Below, piece by piece: positions 11,308-21,235 of a DNA stretch of 64,000 bases (its first letter is position 1; the number at the start of each line of letters is the position of its first letter). A model generated the notes under the pieces. It had not been told where the DNA came from and made no database searches. It saw nothing but the letters and a program-made list of their open reading frames with translations. Location of the stretch: assembly GCF_000143415.4 (NCBI RefSeq), contig NW_003314266.1, positions 60,452 through 124,451 of the forward strand. The letters run 5' to 3'. This DNA comes from Selaginella moellendorffii. Its lineage: Eukaryota; Streptophyta; Lycopodiopsida; Selaginellales; Selaginellaceae. Both the position numbers and the translations under genes were made by a program.

Positions 11308-13207
11308 ATGGGAGGTTGCGTTGATCTTGACGAGCGACGTAGAAGGAAGAGAGGCAGGGTGAGTCAATACACCGAGGAGGAGATTCACCATTATCTTGTG
11401 AAGAAAGCCCAAAGAAAGGTACCTAGAGATCACTGGTTTTTGTTTTAGTCCGTTACTAAATCCTGTGTTTTCAGGCAGCCAAGGTAGCTAAGAAGCTGAA
11501 ACCACAGTTGGTCTCGGGCTATTCAGACGACAGCAATCCTTTCGGAGACTCCAACTTGACTGAGAAGTGAGTAGTTTCTTTTGCGGTTTTGGCGAGGTTT
11601 CTAGAGCTAATCCTCGGTTTCTAGGTTTGTGTGGCGGAAGAAGATCGAACGCGACATTGCGAGTAAGACTCTGAACTTGAAAGATATCTCCGTGAAAGCT
11701 GAAAGGGTGCGCCAGGAGGAACAGATGGTAAGTTAGAATCTCTTCTTTAGATCGTTTGTTTGTTGCTCGGTTTTGCTCATGTTCTTGTGTTTCCAGAAGG
11801 AAATCGAGAAGGTTAAGAAGAAACGGGAAGAGAGAGCCATGGAGAAAGCAAAGAACGAGGAAGAGAAAGCCATGCTAGCAAGAGAAAGAGCAAGGGCAGA
11901 GTTCCAAGACTGGGAGAAAAAGGAAGAAGAGGTATGATATAGATGTCCTTTTGCGTATCCTTTTGCAAGTTCTAATTACGCGTCAATGCACTGCAGTTTC
12001 TTTTCCACCAACGGCAAGTCCGTGCCGAGATACGCATCAAGGAGGGCCGAGCCACGAAGATTGATCTTCTATCCAAGCTCGACGACTTGAGGATGGCCGA
12101 GCCTTACCACATCTTCAAGGGCCTTAGCGTGAAAGAAATGGAGAAGCTACATGAAGAACTTCGCTTGCATTTGGAGCTGGACAGGAAAAATACCGAGTTC
12201 TGGGAGGCCATGACGGTTGTCTGCGACTCAGAGCTAGCAGAAAGACGAAAGAGAGAAGCTGGAGCTTGCGGTGGAGAGGATAATTTGGTGCTCGACGATG
12301 CTGGACTCCATACCAGCATTGATCTAGACGTAAACACTCTCCTCCAAAACATGACCTCGAGTCAACTCCAGGAAGAGCAAGCAAAGATAGAAGAAAAATT
12401 AAGATCTGGATCAGCCAAGATCGTCGAGTTCTGGGAGTCCGTCCTAAAGAGAGTGCACGTCTTCAAAGCCAAGGTAAGCCATCTTGTGCTTTGTTTCGCG
12501 ATTTAAGTTCTGACATATCGATGCAAACGTGCAGGCACGGCTCCGAGAAATAGCCATGGATCTAGCGCAGCAGCACCACGAGATTTCAAGCGAGAAAGTA
12601 GAGGAAGCGATGGCTCCTCGCTCTCCTGAGCCGATTCCTCGTCAAGCGGTTCGAGGAGATGGGATTCCAGAGTTTGAGAGAGCAGAGCTGGGAAAGGTAG
12701 AAGACGGCCATGCTGAGTTTGGCTCCGGGGCGGAAGTCAGTGTGGAATCTGATCACGTAAACCTGTGGCGTGACAAGTACAGCCCACGAAAGCCTAAGTA
12801 CTTGAACAGGGTCCATACGGGATACGAGTGGAACAAGTACAATCAAACGCACTACGATCACGATTCTCCGCCACCAAAAACTGTCCAGGGATACAAGTTC
12901 AACATCTTCTACCCCGATTTGATCGACTGCACGAAGGCACCAACGTTTGCCATCGAGAGAGACGGGATCAGTGGCGATACTGCCATCATCAGATTCACTG
13001 CGGGTGCTCCATACGAAGATATTGTAAGTGTTTGATGTTTTCTCTTCGTTGTGCTCTTTGTTTTCCATTCTAACTTGTGTGCTACAGGCGTTTCGCATCG
13101 TCAACAAGGAGTGGGAGCGCTCCCCCAAGAACGGATTCAAGTGTACATTTGAGCGAGGTATCCTCTGCGTTTACTTCAATTTCAAGCGATATCGCTACAG
13201 GAGATGA
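11308..13207 (+). CDS. CTN: CACTIN splicing-associated protein with complete CactinC domain
   Basis: Seven exons (11308-11418, 11475-11566, 11625-11727, 11797-11931, 11997-12473, 12535-13023, 13088-13207) sum to 1527 nt, giving 508 aa. Landmarks in order are EEEIHHYLVKKAQRK, SNPFGDSNLTEKFVWRKKIE, a charged coiled coil with ARAEFQDWEKKEEE, and the central domain with AEPYHIFKGLSVKEMEKL. The conserved C-terminal domain runs from NLWRDKYSPRKPKYLNRV through ILCVYFNFKRYRYRR. By family knowledge, CACTIN acts in pre-mRNA splicing; in Arabidopsis it is nuclear and essential for embryogenesis. The protein is shorter than the Arabidopsis one because the usual Arg/Ser-rich N-terminal extension is missing or lies in an upstream exon I did not find. 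Confidence 0.92.
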
Positions 13208-13388
13208 TGGAAGGCTGATTTTGTAAAAAGTGTCCAGCGCTATCAAATTTGTGTAACGAAACCAATCTATGAAGTCCTATCCTCCCTGTATGATCCTTGT
13301 CAAGTCCCTTTTTGGACTTTACATTGACTGGCATTGTCTTTACATGAGCTCAATGAAGCATAGCTTAGACCATCACGGCTAAAACGAA

Positions 13389-14492
13389 TCAATCCTCGAA
13401 GTATGATCCCTGTTGGCTCCACTCCGGCGACGAATCCGACCAGCAGCGAGGAGCGTAACCCCAGTTGGAGTAAATCCATCTCTCCGCCAGCCTCAGGACC
13501 CCGCTCGAATCCAGCACCCGGTTCCAAATCCCCGACACGATGCAGTAGTTCCCATCGAAAGGCTCCCGGTGGTGCTTGCCGTGCATTCTCGTCGACACGA
13601 GCACCCCAAGATCCTGGAGCGCCCTCACAGCTCCTGGAAGTTGGCTGCGCCGGGTGTGAGCCCACGAGTGGAACTGCTGGCTGAAGACCACGCATCCCAG
13701 GAAAACTCCCAGGAACGCATCCACGGGGCCACTGCCGGGAGTCGCCACCAAAACCGGGACGAGAAAGATCGTTGCCGGACGAGCCAGCGAGTGGATGTTG
13801 TTGGAGAAGTCGCGCTTGGTGATCGTCCAGGGACGCTTGTGGTGCCCCTGGAACGCGTCGATCTGGGGGCCGAAGAGTGGAGTCTTGTCGTCGCCGTAGT
13901 TGTCGATCCCCCAGTGGTAGATGCCGGTGGCCAAGTCGGCTAGAACGTAGGCGGACAGGATGGCGAGTGCCGAGAGACCTGCGTCGGAGCTTGTCTCGAT
14001 GCCAGCCGCGGACTTTGCTAGCATTCCCAGCAGCGAGGAGCATCCGGCAAACACCCATAGCCTGTGCTCCATCGTCGAGCTCAAACTAGTATCACTGCTT
14101 CCCATGTCTTTGATCCTCGCAGCATTCTCCTTGTCCCAGGAAATGGTCTCGTCGCGGAGAACTTGGAGCACTGGAGGAGGAGCATCTCCCAACGCTTCTT
14201 CACGAGCTTGTGGAACTCTGGATGATCCCTGGAGCCTCGCAAGTTCTTCACGTGTGACTTTGAGTGATCCCTCAGTGTCGGTGTCCTTGACACAGATCTG
14301 GCAAGTCACCGCCTGCTGCCTGTAAAATCCCGATCGTCCCAAAGAGTAGTACCTTGTTGCAAGCTTTCCAGAGTAAGATGTGCTTCTCCATCCAGTGAGA
14401 ACTTCCATATCTCTTGCACTGCGTCCCAAAGTTCTCTGGTTCTTCGCAGCTCTCCCTTTTGTATCGTCATACTTGTGTATCAAATTCGTCAT
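13389..14492 (-). CDS. FAD4: FAD4/PEDS1-like (Kua-type) fatty acyl desaturase, probably plastidial
   Basis: A single uninterrupted exon encodes 367 aa. The C-terminal two thirds carry the Kua/TMEM189 domain: several hydrophobic helices and histidine clusters GHHKRP, HSWAH and HGKHHREP, plus GIYHWGIDNYG and FDGNYCIVSG. These histidines would bind the di-iron centre. Arabidopsis FAD4 introduces the trans-3 double bond in palmitate of phosphatidylglycerol in thylakoids; animal PEDS1 makes plasmalogens. A plant copy of this length with a long Ser/Arg-containing N-terminus fits the FAD4 group. The upstream ATG at 14492 is used here. An internal Met at about residue 29 (MEVLTGWRSTSYSGK) would give a more typical transit peptide. 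The gene is tail-to-tail with CACTIN. Confidence 0.88.
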   Translation of the reverse strand: MTNLIHKYDDTKGRAAKNQRTLGRSARDMEVLTGWRSTSYSGKLATRYYSLGRSGFYRQQAVTCQICVKDTDTEGSLKVTREELARLQGSSRVPQAREEALGDAPPPVLQVLRDETISWDKENAARIKDMGSSDTSLSSTMEHRLWVFAGCSSLLGMLAKSAAGIETSSDAGLSALAILSAYVLADLATGIYHWGIDNYGDDKTPLFGPQIDAFQGHHKRPWTITKRDFSNNIHSLARPATIFLVPVLVATPGSGPVDAFLGVFLGCVVFSQQFHSWAHTRRSQLPGAVRALQDLGVLVSTRMHGKHHREPFDGNYCIVSGIWNRVLDSSGVLRLAERWIYSNWGYAPRCWSDSSPEWSQQGSYFED

Positions 14493-14607
14493 CGCAGTGG
14501 CGCTTTTTCCACCTCAAAAGCTCATGGCCGACGGTGGCGCTCGCTCCACGCTAGAATGTTCGCATACTCTTTATCCCCGGATATCCTCGCTGGCTTTGGA
14601 CCACGTA

Positions 14608-15949
14608 TTAGTCGCGGAGTTTAGCTGTAAAAACCGGGAAGCTTTCCTCCTCGGACCTGGAAACTTTGGCCGTTTTAGAAGCATAATTCGCTGGCTTCGA
14701 CCGTGCCTTCTCGCATCGTCCCTGCGGAGCTTGCGGGTTCCTGTTTTCTTTCATCTGGCCCTTGCGGATACCGGTGGTCGCGTCCATTTTTACTTGCCTG
14801 TTCTTCTCGCCAAGAACAGGCCTGCTCGCAGTAGCTTGTTTCTTCGATGGAGCATTCCTGTCTGGAGCCTTGGTGGATCTTAAGCTTTTCGCCCAGTCGA
14901 AAGTTTTCCCCCAGAAGCGTGGTGACAGTCGCAAAGTTTTTAGTTGCTCTTCCAGGCGCACAGGTTTTTCCGCTCCTATGAATTGCGTTTTAGTCACACC
15001 TTCCTTTTGTCTCGACTTAGTTGGGACTTTCTTCTCATCGCCACGGCGAGTATTGTCACTCGACTTCACGAGCTTTTTCTCCCTCGGGACGTTGTCTCTG
15101 GATTTTTCCGGATTGGAGCGTGCCAATCGCGTCCCTCCTACGTTCTCCTTTTGCAAGATCCTGACTCGTTGCTGAAAGTTCTTTTCGTTGGATGGCTTCT
15201 TACGGGAGACATTCTCTGCTGCAAAGCTTTTCTTCGACAAAGGGTCGCTTAGTGCCATCTTTTTCTCTTCACGCTCGCATTGTAAGTCGGCCAGCTTCTT
15301 TGACAACGCCGCGATCCCACTTTGCAGCTCTTCCTCGAGCCTACGATCGTTCTCATCTTCCAGCTCCGCCTGGACGATCGTTTCTAGCAGCTCTCCTTCA
15401 ATGTTACGATCCGGACCATGAATCCAGCATTCATCGAGACTTCTTTCCACACCACGTTGCAATGTAGCTGGCGTGGCCAAAGAACAAGCCTCTCTAAAAG
15501 CTGGATCATCGCTGAGAACTTTCCTCGTGGAAGTTAAGAACCCAAAAGACGCAGCACCGATCACGCCAACATTGACAGCGAACTTCCCAGTGGACGAGAA
15601 ATTCTTCGCTGCGGAGCTCCATGATCCCTTCAATCCAGGCCGCCGCTCGCTGGAGCTAGAGCTACTGCCAATGGTCTCGGACCGATAGGCCGCATTGCTC
15701 CAAACCACAGCACACTCGCTGTGGAGGGCCGTGGTGGAAGAAGAATCATCAGGGCGCTGAGAAGCCGACGAAGAGGGATCGCCTGCCAGGCCAAGGCACC
15801 ACTAAGTCTTTCCGCTCGCTCAATCGAAGATTACCTGAGGGAAAGTCCTTGCACTGCAATGGCGGCGATCTGGCCGCCCTGCGATTGCAAGAGAGCTTGG
15901 ATTCGACCGCTCGCTTCTTCGTCTCCCTCGCCCGCCCGGTGCTCCACAT
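14608..15949 (-). CDS. Uncharacterised basic coiled-coil protein
   Basis: Two exons, 15949-15835 and 15782-14608, sum to 1290 nt and give 429 aa. The intron has GT/AG borders in correct phase and replaces an otherwise non-ATG start. The N-terminus reads MWSTGRARETKKRAVESKLS. A Ser-rich part and a small hydrophobic patch (FAVNVGVIGAASFGFL) follow. Next is an acidic heptad-like helix (ELEDENDRRLEEELQSGI ... LADLQCEREEKK). The last ~200 residues are very rich in K, R and S. A protein of this composition could be nuclear or cytoskeletal, but I recognise no family. A ~160-bp piece of exon 2 is duplicated at 26905-27065. Confidence 0.6.
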
Positions 15950-16012
15950 TTGCTACGCTGCCTAGAACCCTAACGAGATTTTAGCCGATCAAATAAACCC
16001 TTCGTTTGCTCC

Positions 16013-16165
16013 GTTTGCTAGTTAAACGACATACTCTGTCATTTTCTCCATGTAAATATATACGTGTCCACTCAGCGTCCACATGAATCTCTTGCCACCT
16101 TGGATTAGACTCCAGGCTGGCTATCTACATCCCATGGCCCCTCATGTTCGACTTCGTCCCTGGGT
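16013..16165. repeat. LTR-derived fragment (solo, truncated)
   Basis: Sequence starting ctagttaaacgacatactc and continuing through ccatggcccctcatgttcga matches 19440-19610 in the same orientation, with a few small deletions. The second copy abuts a primer-binding-site-like sequence next to gag (see 19428-19610), so this is best read as a truncated LTR remnant. Confidence 0.6.
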
Positions 16166-16474
16166 ACAAAGATCTCCGAATGACAGCTCCGGATTTGTTC
16201 GAGATTAAAGAGGTTTCAACTTGAAGAAGTGAAACGTATTTCTCTTCTATTTCTCGCTTGATTCCTCAGCTTTCATTGTTGTAGCACTTCTTATAAACAT
16301 CAATTCGAAGGCCCAGCAGAGCGGCAGAGAGGGCGGCTACGGGGAGAGCGGCCGAACGAAAGGGGGTGGACACCCCTCTAGGTTTTTGTAGGGTTTCGCG
16401 CTAAGCGATCGATCCGGTTGGCCAGCAAAAGGTCAGATACTTCTGGTTTCTGTGACGATCAAATTTGTTATCAT

Positions 16475-17815
16475 ATGCAGGATATAGCCCGAATGGCCAA
16501 GGACCTCTTACAGCTCGCTCAGCCACTGCTTGATGTCCAGCCAGGATCATGCAGTGAAAAGTTTGGCGGTGATTCAAAGAGAATCAGGAAGGACGTCGCC
16601 ATGTTTTTGCTCAAGAGGATGGCTTTCCAGATGGAGGTGTCGGGGAATGCCTTCTCTAGCAGGGACGATCCGGCGTGGACAGAGTTGGGATACAGGCCGA
16701 TAGTCAGTCACTTCCTCGGGGCATTCACGTCTCTGGCTCTAAAGTTTGGGGAGCGCCTCGAAGAAGAAGAGGAAGAGGAAGAGCGCTACAATGATCCGTG
16801 TGTTGATTCGTTCCAGGATGACAAGAGTGTCGGAGAGTTTGCGAAGTGGTTATCGCTGGAGCTGGCTGACCGGGCTGAAGAGCAAGGGAAGGACGAGGAA
16901 GAAGAAGAAGTTCGCGATGATGTCCATAGAGAAAACGAAGTAGAAGACGAGGAAGAAAAGGATGGCGAGGGTGATAAAGACGATGAAGAAGATGAAGATG
17001 GTGAAGCTCACAGTGGCCGTGACTTGTCCAAGTTCTTTCCTCTCGATGAGCAAGCCAAGAGTTTCACGAACGAAGCAGTCCTCCTCCGGATGTATGGACG
17101 TGACCACGCCATCAACCAGCACATCACTCTGGGAGTTTTGGGTGGAAGAGGCGCGGATGAATGGCCGGACGATGCCTTCGAGATGTTCTACTACGGGTGC
17201 GCCGCCGCGATGCGCAACATACGAGCAGGAAGGATGGACAAGATCCCGTGCATTGCCGTTGGACTCAAATGGTGGGCTTCGGGAGAGATCGATCCGGTGG
17301 GCTTCGTCCGGGTCACCGCCAAGAACAAGATCACGAGCTCAAGCGCCGCAGCGTTCAAGTCCCACGTCGAACAGAAGTGTGAGTGGCTGGAGCTGCGAGG
17401 CCAAGGCCGCAGAGCCCGCAAGCTTAGGCGAAAGTATCTCCAAAAGAGCGATGAAGAGCTTATCGCTGCTCTCGAGGCGCGAGTTCGCGCAAGAACAGCC
17501 GAGGCCTCCATGAATCTCGACGAGAAATCTTTCCAAGAGGTGGAGCATCGCTACAAGTCCAGTGCATTCGCAGCCAAGCCATGCAATCTCCTCGTGGGAG
17601 AGGCCACATATCCGCCCCAATCCTCCACGATGCTGCGGTTTCCACTGGATAGAAACGCAAGGTCTGGCGATGGTGACAAAGACCTGGTGTCGGGGATGGC
17701 AAGGACGCTCTTTGGAGACCGTGTTCTTCGCTGGAGCTTGAGAAGCGTGGGGAAGCTTTCGCGGGATCGCGATCAAGCCACAAGGATCTTTGCGAGCTCT
17801 CTTGTAGCATCCTAA
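16475..17815 (+). CDS. Uncharacterised acidic protein (gene X), parent of several nearby fragments
   Basis: One long open frame of 446 codons from the first in-frame ATG at 16475 to TAA at 17813-17815. The reading frame is also open upstream to 16418 without an ATG, so an upstream exon joined at the acceptor-like atgcag ending at 16480 is possible. An N-terminal helical part (AKDLLQLAQPLLDVQPG) is followed by long Glu/Asp tracts at about residues 102-190. A conserved-looking globular part comes next (DEWPDDAFEMFYYGCAAAMR, KIPCIAVGLKWWASGEIDP), then a basic helix (GQGRRARKLRRKYLQ). I recognise no family. Broken copies of its 3' half occur at 21720-22060 and 26670-26900, which makes this the only intact member in the window. 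Confidence 0.55.
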   Translation: MQDIARMAKDLLQLAQPLLDVQPGSCSEKFGGDSKRIRKDVAMFLLKRMAFQMEVSGNAFSSRDDPAWTELGYRPIVSHFLGAFTSLALKFGERLEEEEEEEERYNDPCVDSFQDDKSVGEFAKWLSLELADRAEEQGKDEEEEEVRDDVHRENEVEDEEEKDGEGDKDDEEDEDGEAHSGRDLSKFFPLDEQAKSFTNEAVLLRMYGRDHAINQHITLGVLGGRGADEWPDDAFEMFYYGCAAAMRNIRAGRMDKIPCIAVGLKWWASGEIDPVGFVRVTAKNKITSSSAAAFKSHVEQKCEWLELRGQGRRARKLRRKYLQKSDEELIAALEARVRARTAEASMNLDEKSFQEVEHRYKSSAFAAKPCNLLVGEATYPPQSSTMLRFPLDRNARSGDGDKDLVSGMARTLFGDRVLRWSLRSVGKLSRDRDQATRIFASSLVAS

Positions 17816-18049
17816 AGAACTTCTTCCATCACTTTCTTCGTTTCAAGAGCTCATCTTCTTCCAATCTAAAATACTCGGGCATTTTTCCAGATGCCCGCAC
17901 TGGTCATTTTCTTGAAGCGTTTTCGTACGAATATAGACGACGGCGGGAAAAAACATAAATTCGTGTTCTTGTGGGAAGTTAATTCAAGTGTTTGCGCTGA
18001 CGAGAAGACGAGAAGCTCAATCCCAGTGATTCCAGAGTGCTCGAGCGAT

Positions 18050-18589
18050 ACAAGACCACGCAGCGAGCAACACACGACTCTAGATTGCGTGACCGCTCGA
18101 CTGCAGCAGAAGAAGAGGAAGGGAAAAATCTGTGCTGTAGAAAAATTCACTCAAGATCAGGGTTGGAGCGTGCTGGAAATTGTAGAAGAAATGACCACAA
18201 CTAATCCCTCTCTTTACAGGCACGGATTTTAAGAATTGGGCGAAAGAGATTTTGTTCCTCTTTCTCCGGGATAACTGTCTCCGAGTTGTCCAGGGGACAG
18301 AGCTTAAGCCAGCGGCAAGCGACAAAGATGAATGGCAGGTCAGAAATGATAAGGCAGTCTCCACCATAGGGATTGGCTTGAGCAAATTGCACCACCACCA
18401 CCTGGATATCACGAAGACTGCAGAAGAGAATTGGACAGCCTTGAAGAATGTATTCAGGAACCAAGCCAACCCAGAGATTTCAAAGGTTGAGTTAAAGTTT
18501 AAACTTTTTGGCTTAAAAATGGCAGCAGACGAGACTCTAGCAGCTTTTCTAGGAAGACTGAAGTCAGTGCTCTCCCAGCTGTCAAGTGT
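18050..18589 (+). mobile_element. Copia-type gag fragment, direct arm of a large inverted repeat
   Basis: The plus strand encodes the N-terminal half of a Copia-like gag (KNWAKEILFLFLRDNCLRVV, then TAEENWTALKNVF, then FGLKMAADETLAAFLGRL), preceded by the same 5' untranslated leader as the opposite arm. Similarity to gag stops at about 18589, where the sequence switches directly to the inverted copy. It therefore has no remaining coding capacity for a complete gag. Confidence 0.75.
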
Positions 18590-18592
18590 TGC

Positions 18593-19427
18593 TCACACCA
18601 GCCTTGAAACTGCTAACGCTGCCAGAGAATTCTTTGTTTGCTTTGAGTTGACAAACAAAGCTGTGGTTGTGGTTGTATCTGTGGGTGTTTGGTCTTCAGC
18701 TGGTTCTTCTTCATTGATAAAAGCTATTTGCATTTCAATGAAGGTTTTTGTTGAGTTCTTGAGCATAATCTTCAATGATTTGAATTCTGGGCGAACCAAA
18801 ACATTGAGGAGAATTACTTGCTTATCATTCTTGGTGACTACTTCACCTAGATTTGACAGCTGGGGGAGCACCAACTTCAGCCTTCCTAGAAAAGCTGTTG
18901 GAGTCTCGTCTGCTGCCATTTTTAAGCCAAAAAGTTTAGACTTCAACTCAACCTTTGAAATCTCTGGGCTGGCTTGGTTCCTGGATACATTCTTCAAAGC
19001 TGTCCAGTTCTCTTCTGCGGTCTTCATGATATCTAAGTGATGGTGCTGCAATTTGCCCAAGCCAATCCCCATGGTGGAGACTGCCTTATCATTTCTGACC
19101 TGCCATTCTTCTTTATCGCTTGCCGCTGACTTAAGCTCTGTCCGCTGGACAACTCGGAGACAGTTATCCCGGAGAAAGAGGAACAAAATCTCTTTCGCCC
19201 AATTCTTAAAATCCATGCCTGTAAAGAGAGGGATTAGTTGTGGTCATTTCTTCTACAATTTCCAGCACGCTCCAACCCTGATCTTGAATGAATTTTTCTA
19301 CAGCACAGATTTTTCCCTTCCTCTTCTTCTGCTGCAGTGAAGCGGTCACGTGATCTAGAGTTGTGTAGCCTTGCTGCTCGCTGCGTGGTCTTGTTTGCCC
19401 ATGAGATCATCGTTTGCTCAGAGACCA
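18593..19427 (-). mobile_element. Copia-type gag fragment, inverted arm with leader and primer-binding-like site
   Basis: The minus strand holds an open 207-codon gag frame (19216-18593) starting MDFKNWAKEILFLFLRDNC. It has the UBN2-type helical pattern and continues further than the opposite arm (VVTKNDKQVILLNVLV ... ALAVSRLV). Upstream on the minus strand lie the leader and, at 19427-19416, tggtctctgagc. This resembles the initiator-Met tRNA primer-binding site of Copia elements (tggtatcagagc) and sits directly after a putative LTR end. No zinc knuckle, protease, integrase or RT follows, so the element is defective. Confidence 0.75.
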
Positions 19428-19610
19428 TGTTAGTTTTCTAGTTAAACGACATACTCTGTTTCCCCTAACTACCACTTTGTCATTTTCTCCATGTAAATAT
19501 ATACAAATCTTGTGTCCACTCATTTCAGCGTCCACGTGAATCTCTTGTGGATTGACTCCAGGCTAGCTATCTACATCCCATGGCCCCTCATGTTTGACTT
19601 CGTCTTAGAC
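19428..19610 (-). mobile_element. LTR remnant adjoining the inverted gag arm
   Basis: In forward coordinates the piece begins tgttagttttctagttaaac, immediately next to the primer-binding-like site. On the coding strand the LTR therefore ends ...ctaaca, matching the usual CA end. It shares about 150 bp with 16013-16165. The outer end is unclear; similarity between the two copies stops near gacttcgtc at about 19603. Confidence 0.55.
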
Positions 19611-19729
19611 AGCACAAGACCTGGATCCATTGGCGTCTCCACAGGCTTGCAATCTTGCATGTTGAACTTGTCTGTCACTTTCTTTCCCGGATGATACGAG
19701 TTAACAGCAACGCGCTCGGATGGCAAGAA

Positions 19730-21235
19730 ATGTCAAGAGTCACGGTGTTACAAGTTCGAGCATTTCTAAAGGGATGATAAAATGCAAAACTGGAATACCT
19801 GGGACAGTCAAGCGAAAGTCCGCGTTGGGTGCCGCTGCCAGAAAAACTTTTGTTGCCTCCTTGACAGCTTCTTCTCTCTCATCGTCAGACTCGTCGTTCT
19901 CATCAGGGCTGAGATTCAGCAGGGGGACATCCAAAACTTCAAGCTTCTCAAGGTTGAGCTTCTTGTATTCGTTGCTCCTGAATACCTGGTCACCAACAAA
20001 CAGATCCATCCAGTGAGGCATGAGCAATCAAGGAAAGTGTAAAGCCTATGCACAACATGTTTAGGTTCGTCCTCAGCTCTTGGATGCACTTGAAAAATTC
20101 CACGATGCATAATGACTTTTGGCTTTTGTCTCCTGAAAAGCTTGGAAAAAGTTTTAGACACTCCAATTGTGGCATTTTCCCAAGAAAAGACTATGATATG
20201 ACTCCAACTTTCCAACAGTAAAACAATCGCCCCCTACTTCAAGAATGCATAAGATACTAAATGGAGAAACTAACTCTAAGGATCTGATGTGCAACCTCTC
20301 AAGGATCTTACCTTCTGTAACCAGTCATCCACTCACATTTGTCAGTGCCACCATTTTGAGCTTAGGAGTGTCAACAGTGATGACACCTGTGCAATCCTGG
20401 AGCTCCAAGTAGTACACGTTGGGGTTGTGTAACTTGAGGTTTGTCAGCGCCACCATTTTGAGCTTGGGAGTGTCAACAGTGACGACGCTTGTGCAATAAT
20501 AGAGCTCCAAGTAGTACACATTGGGGTTGTGTAACTCGAGGTTGACATCCACCAGATGCAACCTCAGGTACCCCAAAAGCGTTGCCATGTCACAAACTCC
20601 TCCAGATCTTTCTTGGCACTCTCACTATCAATTCGAAAGCCTAGAGTGCATTGCGTGAGCATTGTGAGCGTGGGAGGACTTTGCATTGGAGCTCTCTGCT
20701 TGAGCCGACTGTGAGCTGCCCAAGGTGAGTAGCGGCCGAGAGGAATGAGAGATCTAGTTCTTTGTCTGGAAGCTTGAGTCACAAGAGCAACACCTTGAGC
20801 CTCAACGTGAAGAGATGGCTGCTGTTGTGCACTACTGCCTCCCAGACCATTGGATTGGAGCGATTAAGAAAAAGCTGTTCCATACTGTGGATAAAAATTG
20901 AGGAGATGGCAAAGCGCTTGCTAGAAGCACGTACACTGGCACTTCCCCAGGTGGAGCTGACATGGCACATACGATGGCTGTTCAAAGAAAGATCTATCCA
21001 TGAAGGCTTTCCTCCACAGCTTGCAAACCAGAAGAATTGCCATGAGTGAATACATATTCTGTAGCTTCTTGAAAATCTGCAAAAGGAGCTCTAGAGGAAA
21101 ACGCTCAATTGCACTAGAAGCTGGAGCCAAACGCTCGATCTCACTGCAAGATGGTGCCATTGGAAGACGCTTAATCCCACTGGAAGAGGAAGCCATTGGA
21201 AGACGCTCAGGATTCGCGCTGGAAGATGAAACCAT
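19730..21235 (-). pseudogene. F-box/LRR gene, degraded (copy 1)
   Basis: The minus strand starts with an ATG at 21235. It encodes three short repeats of the form SSSxxxERLPMA, then a recognisable F-box (ERFPLELLLQIFKKLQN ... LLVCKLWRKAFMD). The frame breaks at a TAG near 20921. LRR-like sequence continues in another frame (SIFIHSMEQLFLNRSNP ... SSHLFTLRLKVLLL) and meets a TGA where the copy at 27.3 kb has TGG. Further LRR-like pieces follow to about 19740 (LVGDQ-type FVGDQVFRSNEYKKLNLEKL, VLDVPLLNL). At least one frameshift and one nonsense change indicate a pseudogene, unless unrecognised introns remove them. Confidence 0.65.
20338..20541 (-). repeat. 102-bp tandem duplication within the F-box/LRR remnant
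   Basis: Two adjacent 102-bp units, 20338-20439 and 20440-20541, encode on the minus strand two 34-residue LRR-like repeats (L-HNPNVYYLELxxCT, then TVDTPKLKMVALTN). They differ at only a few positions, so the duplication is recent relative to the decay of the gene. Confidence 0.8.

Noticed and set aside
16418-16474. Upstream extension of gene X from a TTG codon
   Set aside because: Non-ATG starts are not used here without evidence. The same reasoning moved the starts of the genes at 15949, 30199 and 57033 to real ATGs or an upstream exon.
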